Of a stretch of DNA of 9,413 nt, positions 1-6,609 are shown piece after piece. Below the pieces are notes generated by a model, which saw only the letters and a program-made list of their open reading frames with translations, was not told where the DNA came from and searched no databases. The position numbers and the translations under genes are program-made. This DNA is from an uncultured Gemmatimonadota bacterium. GTDB taxonomy: Bacteria; Gemmatimonadota; Gemmatimonadetes; Gemmatimonadales; Gemmatimonadaceae. Positions within the stretch are counted from its first letter, which is position 1, and the number at the start of each line of letters is the position of its first letter. Location: positions 1 through 9,413 of the forward strand of contig CAMPKM010000087.1 of the NCBI GenBank assembly GCA_946887155.1. Reading direction: 5' to 3'.

Positions 1-838
1 CGCGGGCGTCGGGATGCCCGCGCCATGAGCACATCGCCTCCAGTGCCTCGTCAGGCGAAACGCGACGGTCGAACCCGAGCGAAAGACAGACCAGGTGACC
101 GTGTTCGGTCGGAACCCGATTGGTGTGGGCGCTGATGGTCAGCGCGGCGGTGCGTACGGCCCCGTCTTCCAACGCGCCGAGCATCTTGGCCAGCTCGCGC
201 TCGACCTTGGGCTCTTCTTCGCCGATGAACGGGATCACGTTGCCCAGGATATCGAGCGACGGAACGCCAGGATATCCGGCACCGGATACCGCTTGCATGG
301 TGAAGACCATCGCCTTCGCAATGCCAAACGCCTCGTGCAACGGGGCCATCGCCATTGCTGCCGCGGTGGCCGCGCAATTGGCATTGGTCACGATGCCGCC
401 GCTCCATTGGCGACGACTCCGTTGTGTTTCGAGCAGACCAAGGTGCGGCGCGTTGACCTCGGGAATGACCAGCGGCACGTCCACGTCCATGCGATGGTTC
501 TTCGCGTTGCTGAGCACGAGCCGACCGGCCTTGGCAAAAGCCTGTTCCACGTCACCCGCCACACCGCTATCGAGCGCCGAGAAGACCAGCGGCGACTTTA
601 CGTCGGCCGGATCACAACGCACGACCACTCGAGTTGCCAGTTCCGGCGGCAATGCGCCCTCGAGCCAACGGCACGCTTCGGCGTACGGCTTGCCGGCGGA
701 CCGGTCAGAGGCCGCGAGTTCGGCGATCTCGAACCAGGGGTGGCCGGCGAGCTGCCGGATGAACGTCTGGCCCACGGCGCCGGTCGCGCCAAGAATGGCG
801 ACGGGCCAGCGATGACCGGTACGTGCTGGCGAAGTCAT
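1..838 (-). CDS. asd: Aspartate-semialdehyde dehydrogenase, archaeal/fungal type (3' end cut by window edge)
   Basis: This enzyme makes L-aspartate 4-semialdehyde from aspartyl phosphate with NADPH in the cytoplasm. It is the branch point to lysine/diaminopimelate, threonine and methionine. The 279 visible residues show an N-terminal nucleotide-binding motif GATGAVGQ (17-24), then HPWFEIAELAASDRSAGKPY (33-52), the active-site cysteine in TNANC (Cys155), QAVSGAGYPG (182-191) and HTNRVPTEHGH (238-248). These patterns fit the archaeal/fungal ASADH subfamily rather than the E. coli type, whose cysteine sits in a different context. The family is about 350 residues, so roughly 70 are missing beyond base 1. 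The ATG at 838 overlaps the stop of the upstream deacylase (ATGA), and a GGAG lies 9 bases before it, so translational coupling is likely. Identity is firm. Confidence 0.93.
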   Translation of the reverse strand, partial: MTSPARTGHRWPVAILGATGAVGQTFIRQLAGHPWFEIAELAASDRSAGKPYAEACRWLEGALPPELATRVVVRCDPADVKSPLVFSALDSGVAGDVEQAFAKAGRLVLSNAKNHRMDVDVPLVIPEVNAPHLGLLETQRSRRQWSGGIVTNANCAATAAAMAMAPLHEAFGIAKAMVFTMQAVSGAGYPGVPSLDILGNVIPFIGEEEPKVERELAKMLGALEDGAVRTAALTISAHTNRVPTEHGHLVCLSLGFDRRVSPDEALEAMCSWRGHPDAR

Positions 839-1827
839 GCGAGGAGACTCCGTACGATACGCTGGTACGCGTCGACCGCCGCACGCAGTTCATTCACGTC
901 GATGTGCTCGTCGGCGGTATGCGCGACGTGAATCGATCCTGGCCCGAACAGCAGCGGCGTGCCCCATCGATCGAGGAGCGGAATGTCGGACGTGTACGAC
1001 ATTGGTGCGGTGTCAAACCCGGGAAGCGTGTGGAAGAACTGTGCGGGAATCGTGGAGCCCCAGATGATTTCGGCGCGGCCGGCCACCCACTTTTCAACGA
1101 GCTTCTTGACGACCGCAACGTCGCCCGTCAGGCGGAACATCAGTTCGACTTCACACGAGCCGGGAATGATGTTCGCCTCAGTACCGCCGCGGATCACACC
1201 GATGTTGACCGATCCCTTGCCCAGGCGGTCGTCGCCGGGAAGCACGAGGTCGGGCAACCCGGGCAGAATGTCGAGCATCGGCTCGATAGCGGACTTGCCG
1301 AGCTCGGGATAGGCAGAGTGGGCTTCCTTGCCTCGTGTAATGAGCTTGACCCGGAGTGAACCCTTTGCGCCGCTGGCGAGCTTGCTTTCGGTGGGCTCTC
1401 CATTGACCAGGAATCTGCTCGTCGCCGGAAGCCGGTTCGCGGCGCGCGCGCCGTCGGAATTCTTCTCTTCGCCAACCACGAACAGGAGATCGACGCGGTC
1501 CTCTCCGTCGCTGGCCAGCGCATCGGCGGCCACCAGCATGGCCGCCGCGATGCCTTTTGCATCGGAAGCACCGCGACCGTAGAGGCGGGCGCCATCGAGC
1601 CTGGGTGGAACAAACGGGGGTACCGTGTCGAGGTGCGTCGAGAGCGTGACACCTCCGCCGGCACGCGACGCCCATATGTTACCGCGACGATCCGAAACTT
1701 CCTGAACGGTCACGTTCCAGCCGCGCGAAATGAGCCAGCGCGACACGAAATCCACGATCCGGCCTTCGTTGCCGGAAGACGATTCAATGGCCAGTAACTC
1801 AGCGGCCAGTGCGACAACGTCGACCAT
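835..1827 (-). CDS. M20 family metallo-deacylase (ArgE/DapE/LysK type)
   Basis: This is a 330-residue cytoplasmic zinc hydrolase of the M20 family that removes an acyl group from an amino-acid biosynthetic intermediate. Metal-site motifs are in the expected order: STHLDTVPP with His65 and Asp67, GRGASDAKG with bridging Asp89, VVGEEKNSDGA with Glu120/Glu121, NGEPTE with Glu144, and a C-terminal HTADEH with His303. GKEAHSAYPE around His170 matches the dimerisation-domain histidine. The length is close to LysK or short ArgE proteins and shorter than typical proteobacterial ArgE/DapE (about 375-385). The following gene is asd, joined by an ATGA overlap. That favours a role in lysine or arginine synthesis: acetylornithine deacetylase, succinyl-DAP desuccinylase or a LysW-lysine hydrolase. 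The substrate cannot be settled from sequence. No strong ribosome site precedes the ATG at 1827. Confidence 0.88.
   Translation of the reverse strand: MVDVVALAAELLAIESSSGNEGRIVDFVSRWLISRGWNVTVQEVSDRRGNIWASRAGGGVTLSTHLDTVPPFVPPRLDGARLYGRGASDAKGIAAAMLVAADALASDGEDRVDLLFVVGEEKNSDGARAANRLPATSRFLVNGEPTESKLASGAKGSLRVKLITRGKEAHSAYPELGKSAIEPMLDILPGLPDLVLPGDDRLGKGSVNIGVIRGGTEANIIPGSCEVELMFRLTGDVAVVKKLVEKWVAGRAEIIWGSTIPAQFFHTLPGFDTAPMSYTSDIPLLDRWGTPLLFGPGSIHVAHTADEHIDVNELRAAVDAYQRIVRSLLA
848..851 (-). promoter_or_regulatory. Ribosome binding site for asd
   Basis: On the minus strand the sequence reads CGGAGT before the asd ATG. The GGAG core is 9 bases from the start codon and lies inside the last codons of the upstream deacylase gene. 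It supports the ATGA-overlap start. It is one of the few clear Shine-Dalgarno sites in this window; most other starts lack one. Confidence 0.6.
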
Positions 1828-1966
1828 GGCGACAAACGTAATCGAACGTGCTGCTTTCGTGGTCGTCGTCCGTGTTCAGTGCCGATGCTGAGGACTGCAA
1901 CGGGCGAGCAAAAGGAGCAACCGCAAGGACTGGAAAGTAGAATCGGATGCATCCAGCGTTACCCTG
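1828..1966. promoter_or_regulatory. Divergent intergenic region between the M20 deacylase and the hydrogenase-like gene
   Basis: These 139 bases separate two outward-facing start codons, so they should hold promoters for both directions. On the plus strand TAGAAT at 1938-1943 could be a -10 element for the gene at 1967, but no good -35 is found 17 bases upstream. GAGCAA occurs twice, at 1906-1911 and 1915-1920. No clear operator, riboswitch or hairpin is seen. Promoter function is inferred from layout only. Confidence 0.35.
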
Positions 1967-2929
1967 ATGTCTGAGGACCGCCTTTTGCCGTTGCAGGTCG
2001 CAATGCTCGGCACCGACGCCATGCTGGCGGCGGGGCCCGTGGAGCCTGTTCAGCTCTGGCGCGCATGCCAGAACATCGGATTCGACTTCGTGATTCCGGT
2101 TTCGTGGGGCGAAGAACTGATCGCCACATGGGTTGGATCACGCGTCGCCGAACGCGACCCGGGCGCGACGGTCATCGCGAGCTGCCCTCTGGTCAACGAG
2201 CAGCTTCGCACGAAGCCGGTGAGCACTCACGTGATCCGGACCTTGTCGCCGCCAGTGGCCTGCGCCCGTTACCTGAGGGCCGCGCTTCAACCACGCTCGG
2301 TCGAGGTCACGTACGTTGGCGGATGCCCAGGTGCGGATGCGGGCGAGATCGATGCCCACCTGTCGCCCGAGCAATTGTTCGCGCGGTTTGTGGAGGCCGG
2401 GGTCGACGCCGCGATGCAACCTCGGCATTTCGACGGCCAGCTTCCGCCCGAGCGCGCTCGTTATGCGTCCCTGCCCGGTGGCGCACCGGCTGCCGAATGG
2501 CTGGCATTGCAGGACATCCGACTGATCGAAGCCGCACCGATCACCGTGGACGCGGTCAGCCGAACGATCGGCGACGAAAGAATCCTGATCGACCTGGCGT
2601 CGAGCTGTTTCTGCGTCTGTGCGCGTGACCGGACCAGGGCATCCCGCCTGGAACCGCCGCGCACCTTCGTGCCGGTCGTGATGAATCTCGGTGTCGCGGT
2701 GGCTGAAAGCAGTACGGCCGCAGTCGAGCCCGACAAGCGTCACCACAACGGTGTGCCGACGGCGCCGGCCCGGGCCACGTTCGCCGAAACGGCCTGTCGG
2801 CGGGAGAAGCCGCGCCGCTTCCGGAGCCCGTCACCGTTGATGACCTGTTCAGCTCCCGGGAGCCATGGTAATTCCGGGTCGCGCACCGGCGGAGCACGCT
2901 ACAGTTTGATGTGTTGCCGAGTCCCTTAA
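1967..2929 (+). CDS. Iron-only hydrogenase large-subunit C-terminal-domain-like protein, probably frameshifted near 2788
   Basis: The first 274 residues look like a stand-alone relative of the Fe-hydrogenase large-subunit C-terminal domain (Pfam Fe_hyd_lg_C). They contain VIPVSWGEEL (43-51), VIASCPLV with Cys73, LSPPVACARYLR (93-104) and TYVGGCPGADAGEID with Cys120. The two Cys-Pro blocks resemble the first two H-cluster motifs. The third cysteine motif of real hydrogenases is absent, so catalytic hydrogenase activity is unlikely. A CxCxC cluster lies at 214-218. The function of such stand-alone proteins is not known to me. The uninterrupted frame continues to 2929, but its last 46 residues are arginine/serine-rich and atypical. 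The natural tail lies in the neighbouring frame and ends at 2871, giving about 301 residues. The ATG at 1967 has no ribosome site. The domain assignment is from motif memory. Confidence 0.7.
   Translation: MSEDRLLPLQVAMLGTDAMLAAGPVEPVQLWRACQNIGFDFVIPVSWGEELIATWVGSRVAERDPGATVIASCPLVNEQLRTKPVSTHVIRTLSPPVACARYLRAALQPRSVEVTYVGGCPGADAGEIDAHLSPEQLFARFVEAGVDAAMQPRHFDGQLPPERARYASLPGGAPAAEWLALQDIRLIEAAPITVDAVSRTIGDERILIDLASSCFCVCARDRTRASRLEPPRTFVPVVMNLGVAVAESSTAAVEPDKRHHNGVPTAPARATFAETACRREKPRRFRSPSPLMTCSAPGSHGNSGSRTGGARYSLMCCRVP
2786..2871 (+). other. Frameshift site and true C-terminal tail of the hydrogenase-like gene
   Basis: At 2786-2790 the sequence is GAAAC. Reading on in frame gives a basic, unnatural tail. 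If one A were added (GAAAAC), translation would read TFAENGLSAGEAAPLPEPV and finish as TVDDLFSSREPW with a TAA at 2869-2871. That tail is acidic and proline-spaced, and it is free of stops only in this frame. It also removes the coding overlap with the 2911-2929 region. Either an A was lost in an A-run (mutation or sequencing error) or the ribosome slips back by one. No classic slippery heptamer is present, so an indel is preferred. Confidence 0.65.
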
Positions 2930-2946
2930 CGTTTGATGGTGATCCC

Positions 2947-4536
2947 ATGAAAACATTGTTGCTTCGTGTTACGACCGCGTCGTTGCTCGCCGCCACGGTT
3001 GGCGGTGCGCAGGATGCCAGGCTCGAACGACTGAAGACCGAGGCTGTCGCCAAGATCGAACAGCGCGCGAAACTCATCCAGGAGATCATCGACCAGGTCT
3101 TCTCCTTTGGTGAGCTTGGCATGCAGGAGTTCGAGACGTCCAAGTACCTGACGGGTCTCCTGGAAAAGAATGGATTCAAGATCGAGCGCGGGATCGCGGG
3201 CATCCCGACCGCCTGGACGGCGACGTTTGGCTCGGGCAAGCCGGTGATCGCGCTGGGTTCTGACATCGACGGCATTCCGCAGTCGAACCAGAAGCCGGGC
3301 GTGGGCTACCGCGACCCGATCGTTGGCATGGCGCCGGGTCACGGCGAAGGCCACAACTCCGGCCAGGCGGTGAACATCGCCGCGGCGCTGGTGGTGAAGG
3401 AGATCATGGAACGCGACCGGATTCCCGGGACGCTGATGCTCTGGCCCGGTGTCGCGGAGGAGACGGTGGCGACCAAGGCGCACTATGTCCGGGCGGGAAT
3501 CTTCAAGGACACGGACGTCAACCTGTTCACGCACGTCGGCAACAACCTGGGCGTGTCGTGGGGCCAGTCCGGTTCGAACGCGCTCATCTCGGTGCTGTTC
3601 AAGTTCCGCGGCCAGACGGCTCACTCGGCCGGCGCCCCGTGGCGTGGCAAGTCGGCGCTCGACGCGGTGATGCTGATGGCGAACGCGTGGGAAATGAAGC
3701 GCGAGCACCTCGAGTTGCCGCAGCGATCGCATTACGTGATTCCGGACGGCGGTGACCAGCCTAACGTGGTGCCGCAGACGGCATCGATCTGGTTCTACTT
3801 CCGCGAACGCGATTATCCGCGGACGGTGGCGATGTTCGAGGCGGCCAAGAAGATGGCGGAGGGTGCGGCGCTGATGACCGACACGCAGGTGGACTCGATC
3901 AACATCATCGGTTCGGCATGGTCAGGGCACTTCAACAAGACCATCGCCGAGACGACGTATGAGAACATCAAGAAGGTCGGGCTGCCCAAGTGGGATGCGG
4001 CCGACGTGACGCTGGCGAAGGGCATCCAGAAAGAGCTCGGCTCCCGGGAGGTCGGGCTGGCAACGGAGATTGACCCCCTGGGCGGCCCGGTGAATGAATC
4101 CACGCGCATGGGCGGCGGATCGGACGACATCGGTGACATTTCGTGGAACATGCCGACGGTCACGCTGCGCTACCCGTCGAACATCCCGGGATTGCCGGGC
4201 CACAACTGGGCGAACGGGATCGCGATGGCGACGCCGATCGCGCACAAGGGAGGCGTGGCCGGCGCCAAGGTGCAGGCGATGACGCTGCTCGACATCCTGC
4301 TGACCCCGAAAGTCGTGAGCGATGCGTGGTCGTACTTCCGGGATGTCCAGACGAAGGAAACGAAGTACCAGTCGTTCCTGGGACCTAACGACAAGCCGGC
4401 GATCTGGTTGAACGCCGAGATCATGGCGAAGTACCGGGACGAGATGCGGAAGTTCTATTACGACCCGACGAAGTTCAGGACCTATCTCGAGCAGCTCGGG
4501 ATCAAGTATCCGGTCGTGAAGGGAATCGCTCAATGA
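2947..4536 (+). CDS. Secreted M20D-family amidohydrolase (AbgB-like)
   Basis: This is a 529-residue metal-dependent amidohydrolase of the M20D group, which cleaves N-acyl or aminobenzoyl amino acids or small peptides. The N-terminus MKTLLLRVTTASLLAATVGG, followed by A-QD, is a signal peptide with cleavage near residue 21, so the enzyme is exported, probably to the periplasm. Metal-site motifs are SDIDGIPQ (105-112), GHGEGHNSG (131-139), PGVAEET (167-173), RGQTAHSAGAPW with His226, and PGLPGHNW with His419. Most characterised M20D enzymes have a cysteine ligand (GCGH or ACGH), but here Glu134 takes that position. The C-terminal region after about 455 is an extension typical of this larger subfamily. 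An in-frame ATG at 2911 adds 12 residues ahead of the signal peptide and is rejected. The ribosome site is weak (GGTGA at 2938-2942). It is not obviously in an operon with its neighbours, and its substrate is unknown. Confidence 0.9.
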   Translation: MKTLLLRVTTASLLAATVGGAQDARLERLKTEAVAKIEQRAKLIQEIIDQVFSFGELGMQEFETSKYLTGLLEKNGFKIERGIAGIPTAWTATFGSGKPVIALGSDIDGIPQSNQKPGVGYRDPIVGMAPGHGEGHNSGQAVNIAAALVVKEIMERDRIPGTLMLWPGVAEETVATKAHYVRAGIFKDTDVNLFTHVGNNLGVSWGQSGSNALISVLFKFRGQTAHSAGAPWRGKSALDAVMLMANAWEMKREHLELPQRSHYVIPDGGDQPNVVPQTASIWFYFRERDYPRTVAMFEAAKKMAEGAALMTDTQVDSINIIGSAWSGHFNKTIAETTYENIKKVGLPKWDAADVTLAKGIQKELGSREVGLATEIDPLGGPVNESTRMGGGSDDIGDISWNMPTVTLRYPSNIPGLPGHNWANGIAMATPIAHKGGVAGAKVQAMTLLDILLTPKVVSDAWSYFRDVQTKETKYQSFLGPNDKPAIWLNAEIMAKYRDEMRKFYYDPTKFRTYLEQLGIKYPVVKGIAQ

Positions 4537-4569
4537 GTTGAAGAGTTGAACAAACAGAAGAGTTGAACA
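4535..4569 (+). repeat. Three copies of the octamer GAGTTGAA just after the amidohydrolase stop
   Basis: GAGTTGAA occurs at 4535-4542, immediately again at 4543-4550, and a third time at 4560-4567. The last two copies share the longer unit GAAGAGTTGAACA (4540-4552 and 4557-4569). The first copy begins on the TGA stop codon. The array sits between the amidohydrolase and the inverted repeat at 4581. It may be a small slippage repeat or a protein or RNA binding site; nothing in the sequence decides this. Confidence 0.6.
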
Positions 4570-4577
4570 GTGCGAGC

Positions 4578-4613
4578 GGGGAGCAGGGGTCGGGTCAGAC
4601 CCCTGCTCTCTTT
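4578..4613 (+). terminator. Strong hairpin, probable terminator or palindromic repeat
   Basis: GAGCAGGGGTC at 4581-4591 is perfectly complementary to GACCCCTGCTC at 4598-4608, with a 6-base loop GGGTCA. Wobble pairing can extend the stem by three pairs outward (4578-4580 with 4609-4611). A short T-rich stretch (TCTTTCGTTTC) follows, weaker than a classic T-tract. It lies 45 bases after the amidohydrolase stop and before the lipoprotein, so it fits a Rho-independent terminator. From memory, similar GGGGTC/GACCCC palindromes recur in genomes of some soil bacteria, so it could also be a dispersed repeat. Confidence 0.55.
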
Positions 4614-4711
4614 CGTTTCGGCTGGTGTGGATCGCGGCGAAACCGCGCGTTTCTTCTGGATGCGTCGTTCTGCGGCTTGGTTACTCGCGCGCGCCGCGAG
4701 ACATTGCCTGG

Positions 4712-5536
4712 GTGAAGTGGAGTCGTGCTGTTCTCGCCTCGTGTTGCCTGGTTGTTTCCGCCTGCAGCCTGTGGGATTCGGAGTTTCCGGATTCGGCGGC
4801 ACTGTTTGTTCCGCCCGCGCAGTGGCGTGTGTGGTGGGAAGTGCTGGAGGATTGCAGCGGACGGCGGGGCCGATTCGACGACGTGACGTGGTTCAAGGCA
4901 CCGTTCGGCGAGATCACCTTCGAGGGCAGAGTGGCGTATGCGATGTGGTACGCCGATGGCAACAAGATCGCGCTGAGCCGGGACCTGGAGACCGACGAAC
5001 TCGTCAGGCATGAAATGCTGCACGCCGTGCTCCAGGACGGGTCCCACTCCGACGACTACTTCCTGCGGCGTTGCGGCGACGTCGTCCTGTGCGGGCGCGA
5101 TTGCCCCAGGCAGGTAGCTCCCCCAGATCCCGTTCCGATCAGGATCAGCCAGTTCGACATCGACGTCGAAATCTTTCCCCGCGTTCCGTCGCTTGCGCGG
5201 TACGATGACAACATTGCGTTCGTGCTGAAAGTGCGGAACACGACGGACCGGAACGGCTATGCCGACTTTCGGGGTTGGAACAGCGCGAAATGCGAAGCGG
5301 GGGTGGTCGTAGTGAGCGCCGCGGATCCCAATCGATCAGCCGATCTGTGCGCCTTCGTTGGCGCTGGCGGACTGCCGCGCTATTTCCTGGCGCACGAGAC
5401 GCGAATGGTTCTCCTGAACATGCGCCTTCAGCATGGAAAAACCGGTGACGGTCCATTCTTCGCCGAGCCGCTATTGGTTGGAGCGGTGCTCGATGACAAC
5501 GTGAGGAAGACGGTCAAGGTTACGGTGCGACCCTGA
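4712..5536 (+). CDS. Putative lipoprotein with HExxH metallopeptidase-like motif
   Basis: This is a 274-residue protein if it starts at the GTG at 4712. That start gives a short signal peptide, KWSRAVLASCCLVVSA, ending in a lipobox V-S-A-C with the lipid-carrying Cys18, so it should be anchored on the outside of a membrane. An earlier GTG at 4625 would add 29 residues ahead of the signal and would begin only 16 bases after the hairpin; it is less likely. The centre carries ELVRHEMLHAVL, a zinc HExxH motif (His100, Glu101, His104), followed by His112 in DGSHSDD as a possible third ligand. Near it are Cys121, Cys127 and Cys131, a possible disulfide cluster. The C-terminal half (about 142-274) is predicted beta-rich (FDIDVEIFP, NIAFVLKVRNTT), like an Ig-like domain. 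No named family is recognised. Catalytic activity is inferred from the motif only. Confidence 0.72.
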   Translation: MKWSRAVLASCCLVVSACSLWDSEFPDSAALFVPPAQWRVWWEVLEDCSGRRGRFDDVTWFKAPFGEITFEGRVAYAMWYADGNKIALSRDLETDELVRHEMLHAVLQDGSHSDDYFLRRCGDVVLCGRDCPRQVAPPDPVPIRISQFDIDVEIFPRVPSLARYDDNIAFVLKVRNTTDRNGYADFRGWNSAKCEAGVVVVSAADPNRSADLCAFVGAGGLPRYFLAHETRMVLLNMRLQHGKTGDGPFFAEPLLVGAVLDDNVRKTVKVTVRP

Positions 5537-5539
5537 CGC

Positions 5540-5558
5540 CCCGGCTACTGCAGCCGGG
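5540..5558. terminator. Hairpin at the convergent gene ends, possible bidirectional terminator
   Basis: CCCGGCT (5540-5546) pairs perfectly with AGCCGGG (5552-5558) around a 5-base loop. It starts 4 bases after the lipoprotein stop and covers the TAG stop of the opposing acetyltransferase gene (5545-5547). On the plus strand ACTTTGCTCC follows, which is only weakly T-rich. The position suits a shared terminator, but the weak tail keeps confidence low. Confidence 0.4.
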
Positions 5559-6300
5559 ACTTTGCTCCACGCACAAACCCGTCGTAGGCAGGCAGCGTAT
5601 CGAGCCGCCGGAAGAATCCCTCGGTTCCTGGCGGGATCTGCGCAACGGCAAATCTGCCTGACGCCTGCGCGGCGGCGCGACGCATCAGTTCCCGCCCGAT
5701 GCCGCGCCGTCGATACGCGGGATCCACGATGATGTCGGTCACGACCGACCACTCGTAGCCGTCGCTCAGCACCCGGAGCGCGCCAACGAGACGGTTGCCA
5801 TCCCAAGCGCCGTGATTCGTGGTGAGCATCATCGCCTGTCGCAATCGCGTAGGATCGGGAACGTCGGCACTGGCGCGCGCGAGCAATTCCGACAACTGCT
5901 GTGCGTCGACGCCCTGCGCATAACGAATGGCCGATTGATCCAGGTTTGCCTCGCTCGCTCGTGCCTGAGCGGGCAATATCGTGGGCGGCAGGTGTACGGT
6001 GGTTCCCGCCGGTGCGAGCGCAAACTCCTGCCCTTTTGCCTTGCGCACCAGCTTGTGTGCATTCTCCCACACCCATCCGATCACCCGGCCGACACCGAGA
6101 CCGAAGATGCCGACCAATACGCCGGCACCAAACGTGATGCCGATGAACCAGGTGAATCCCTTGACGATCTCCTGCGTCTGGAATCCGACCTGGAGGTACG
6201 GCCATGCAATCGGCGACGAACCCAGAAAGCCGATGAGGAAGCCGAAGAACGCCGAGAGGTCGGTGATGGCGTTTCGGCGGAGAGAGTAAAACTCTGACAT
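5545..6300 (-). CDS. GNAT acetyltransferase with two N-terminal transmembrane segments
   Basis: This is a 251-residue protein. Residues about 16-36 (LSAFFGFLIGFLGSSPIAW and onward) and 50-77 (FTWFIGITFGAGVLVGIFGL and onward) form two hydrophobic membrane spans. A positively charged linker (HKLVRKAKGQ) and a proline-rich stretch follow. The C-terminal part from about 128 is a GNAT fold, with VTDIIVDPAYRRRGIGRELM (187-206) carrying the acetyl-CoA pyrophosphate loop R-R-R-G-I-G. It should transfer an acetyl group from acetyl-CoA to an unknown amine, with the catalytic domain tethered at the inner face of the membrane. The ATG at 6300 is chosen because a longer frame to 6609 would run through the tRNA gene and adds unprotein-like sequence. 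No good ribosome site is seen. The GNAT assignment is firm; substrate and role are unknown. Confidence 0.85.
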   Translation of the reverse strand: MSEFYSLRRNAITDLSAFFGFLIGFLGSSPIAWPYLQVGFQTQEIVKGFTWFIGITFGAGVLVGIFGLGVGRVIGWVWENAHKLVRKAKGQEFALAPAGTTVHLPPTILPAQARASEANLDQSAIRYAQGVDAQQLSELLARASADVPDPTRLRQAMMLTTNHGAWDGNRLVGALRVLSDGYEWSVVTDIIVDPAYRRRGIGRELMRRAAAQASGRFAVAQIPPGTEGFFRRLDTLPAYDGFVRGAKSRLQ

Positions 6301-6395
6301 CAGCGCATCGGCGCCGGTGGCCCTTGTGGTTGGCGAATCGACCGAATCCTGATGGTGAACAATTGTCTGGTGCGCTCGGCGCTTTGTCCTGAAAA

Positions 6396-6478
6396 TGCGA
6401 GGGGCGGGACTCGAACCCGCACCCGGTTGCCCGGAGGGGATTTTAAGTCCCCCGCGTCTACCATTTCGCCACCCCCGC
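6396..6478 (-). tRNA. tRNA-Leu (anticodon UAA)
   Basis: An 83-base class II tRNA can be folded on the minus strand. The acceptor GCGGGGG pairs with CCCTCGC (one G-T pair), with discriminator A73. The D-arm region reads GGCGAAATGGTAGACGC. The anticodon stem GGGGA/TCCCC encloses the loop CTTAAAA, with anticodon TAA at 6443-6445. A long variable arm has the hairpin CCGG-GCAA-CCGG. The T-arm is GCGGG-TTCGAGT-CCCGC. The long variable arm and UAA anticodon identify leucine (UUA/UUG codons). The CCA end is not encoded; TTTTC follows. No clear promoter or terminator is visible around it. Confidence 0.96.
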
Positions 6479-6609
6479 CACGTCTGACAAAGTCTGATCG
6501 AACAGCGATGATCTCGGTACCCCCTGCACAGGGACGGCGCGGAGGACGGCGGGCGTGCACGGATGCGGAGTGAATTGGTTTGATTCGAGCGGATCACCGC
6601 CGCGACCAC

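Noticed and set aside
95..931. Long plus-strand open frames at 95-931 and 120-815
   Set aside because: They are antisense to asd, whose motifs are unmistakable. Long antisense frames are expected at this GC content.
1828..1845. TACGTTTG on the minus strand resembling the Bacteroidetes -7 promoter element
   Set aside because: It is only a few bases from the ATG, has no matching -33 element, and an 8-base degenerate match is expected by chance.
2911..2946. Earlier ATG for the secreted amidohydrolase
   Set aside because: It would put 12 residues, including an acidic stretch, before a clean signal peptide that begins at the ATG at 2947.
6301..6609. N-terminal extension of the acetyltransferase frame (about 103 more residues)
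   Set aside because: It reads straight through the tRNA-Leu gene and gives unprotein-like sequence; the ATG at 6300 begins a sensible membrane segment.
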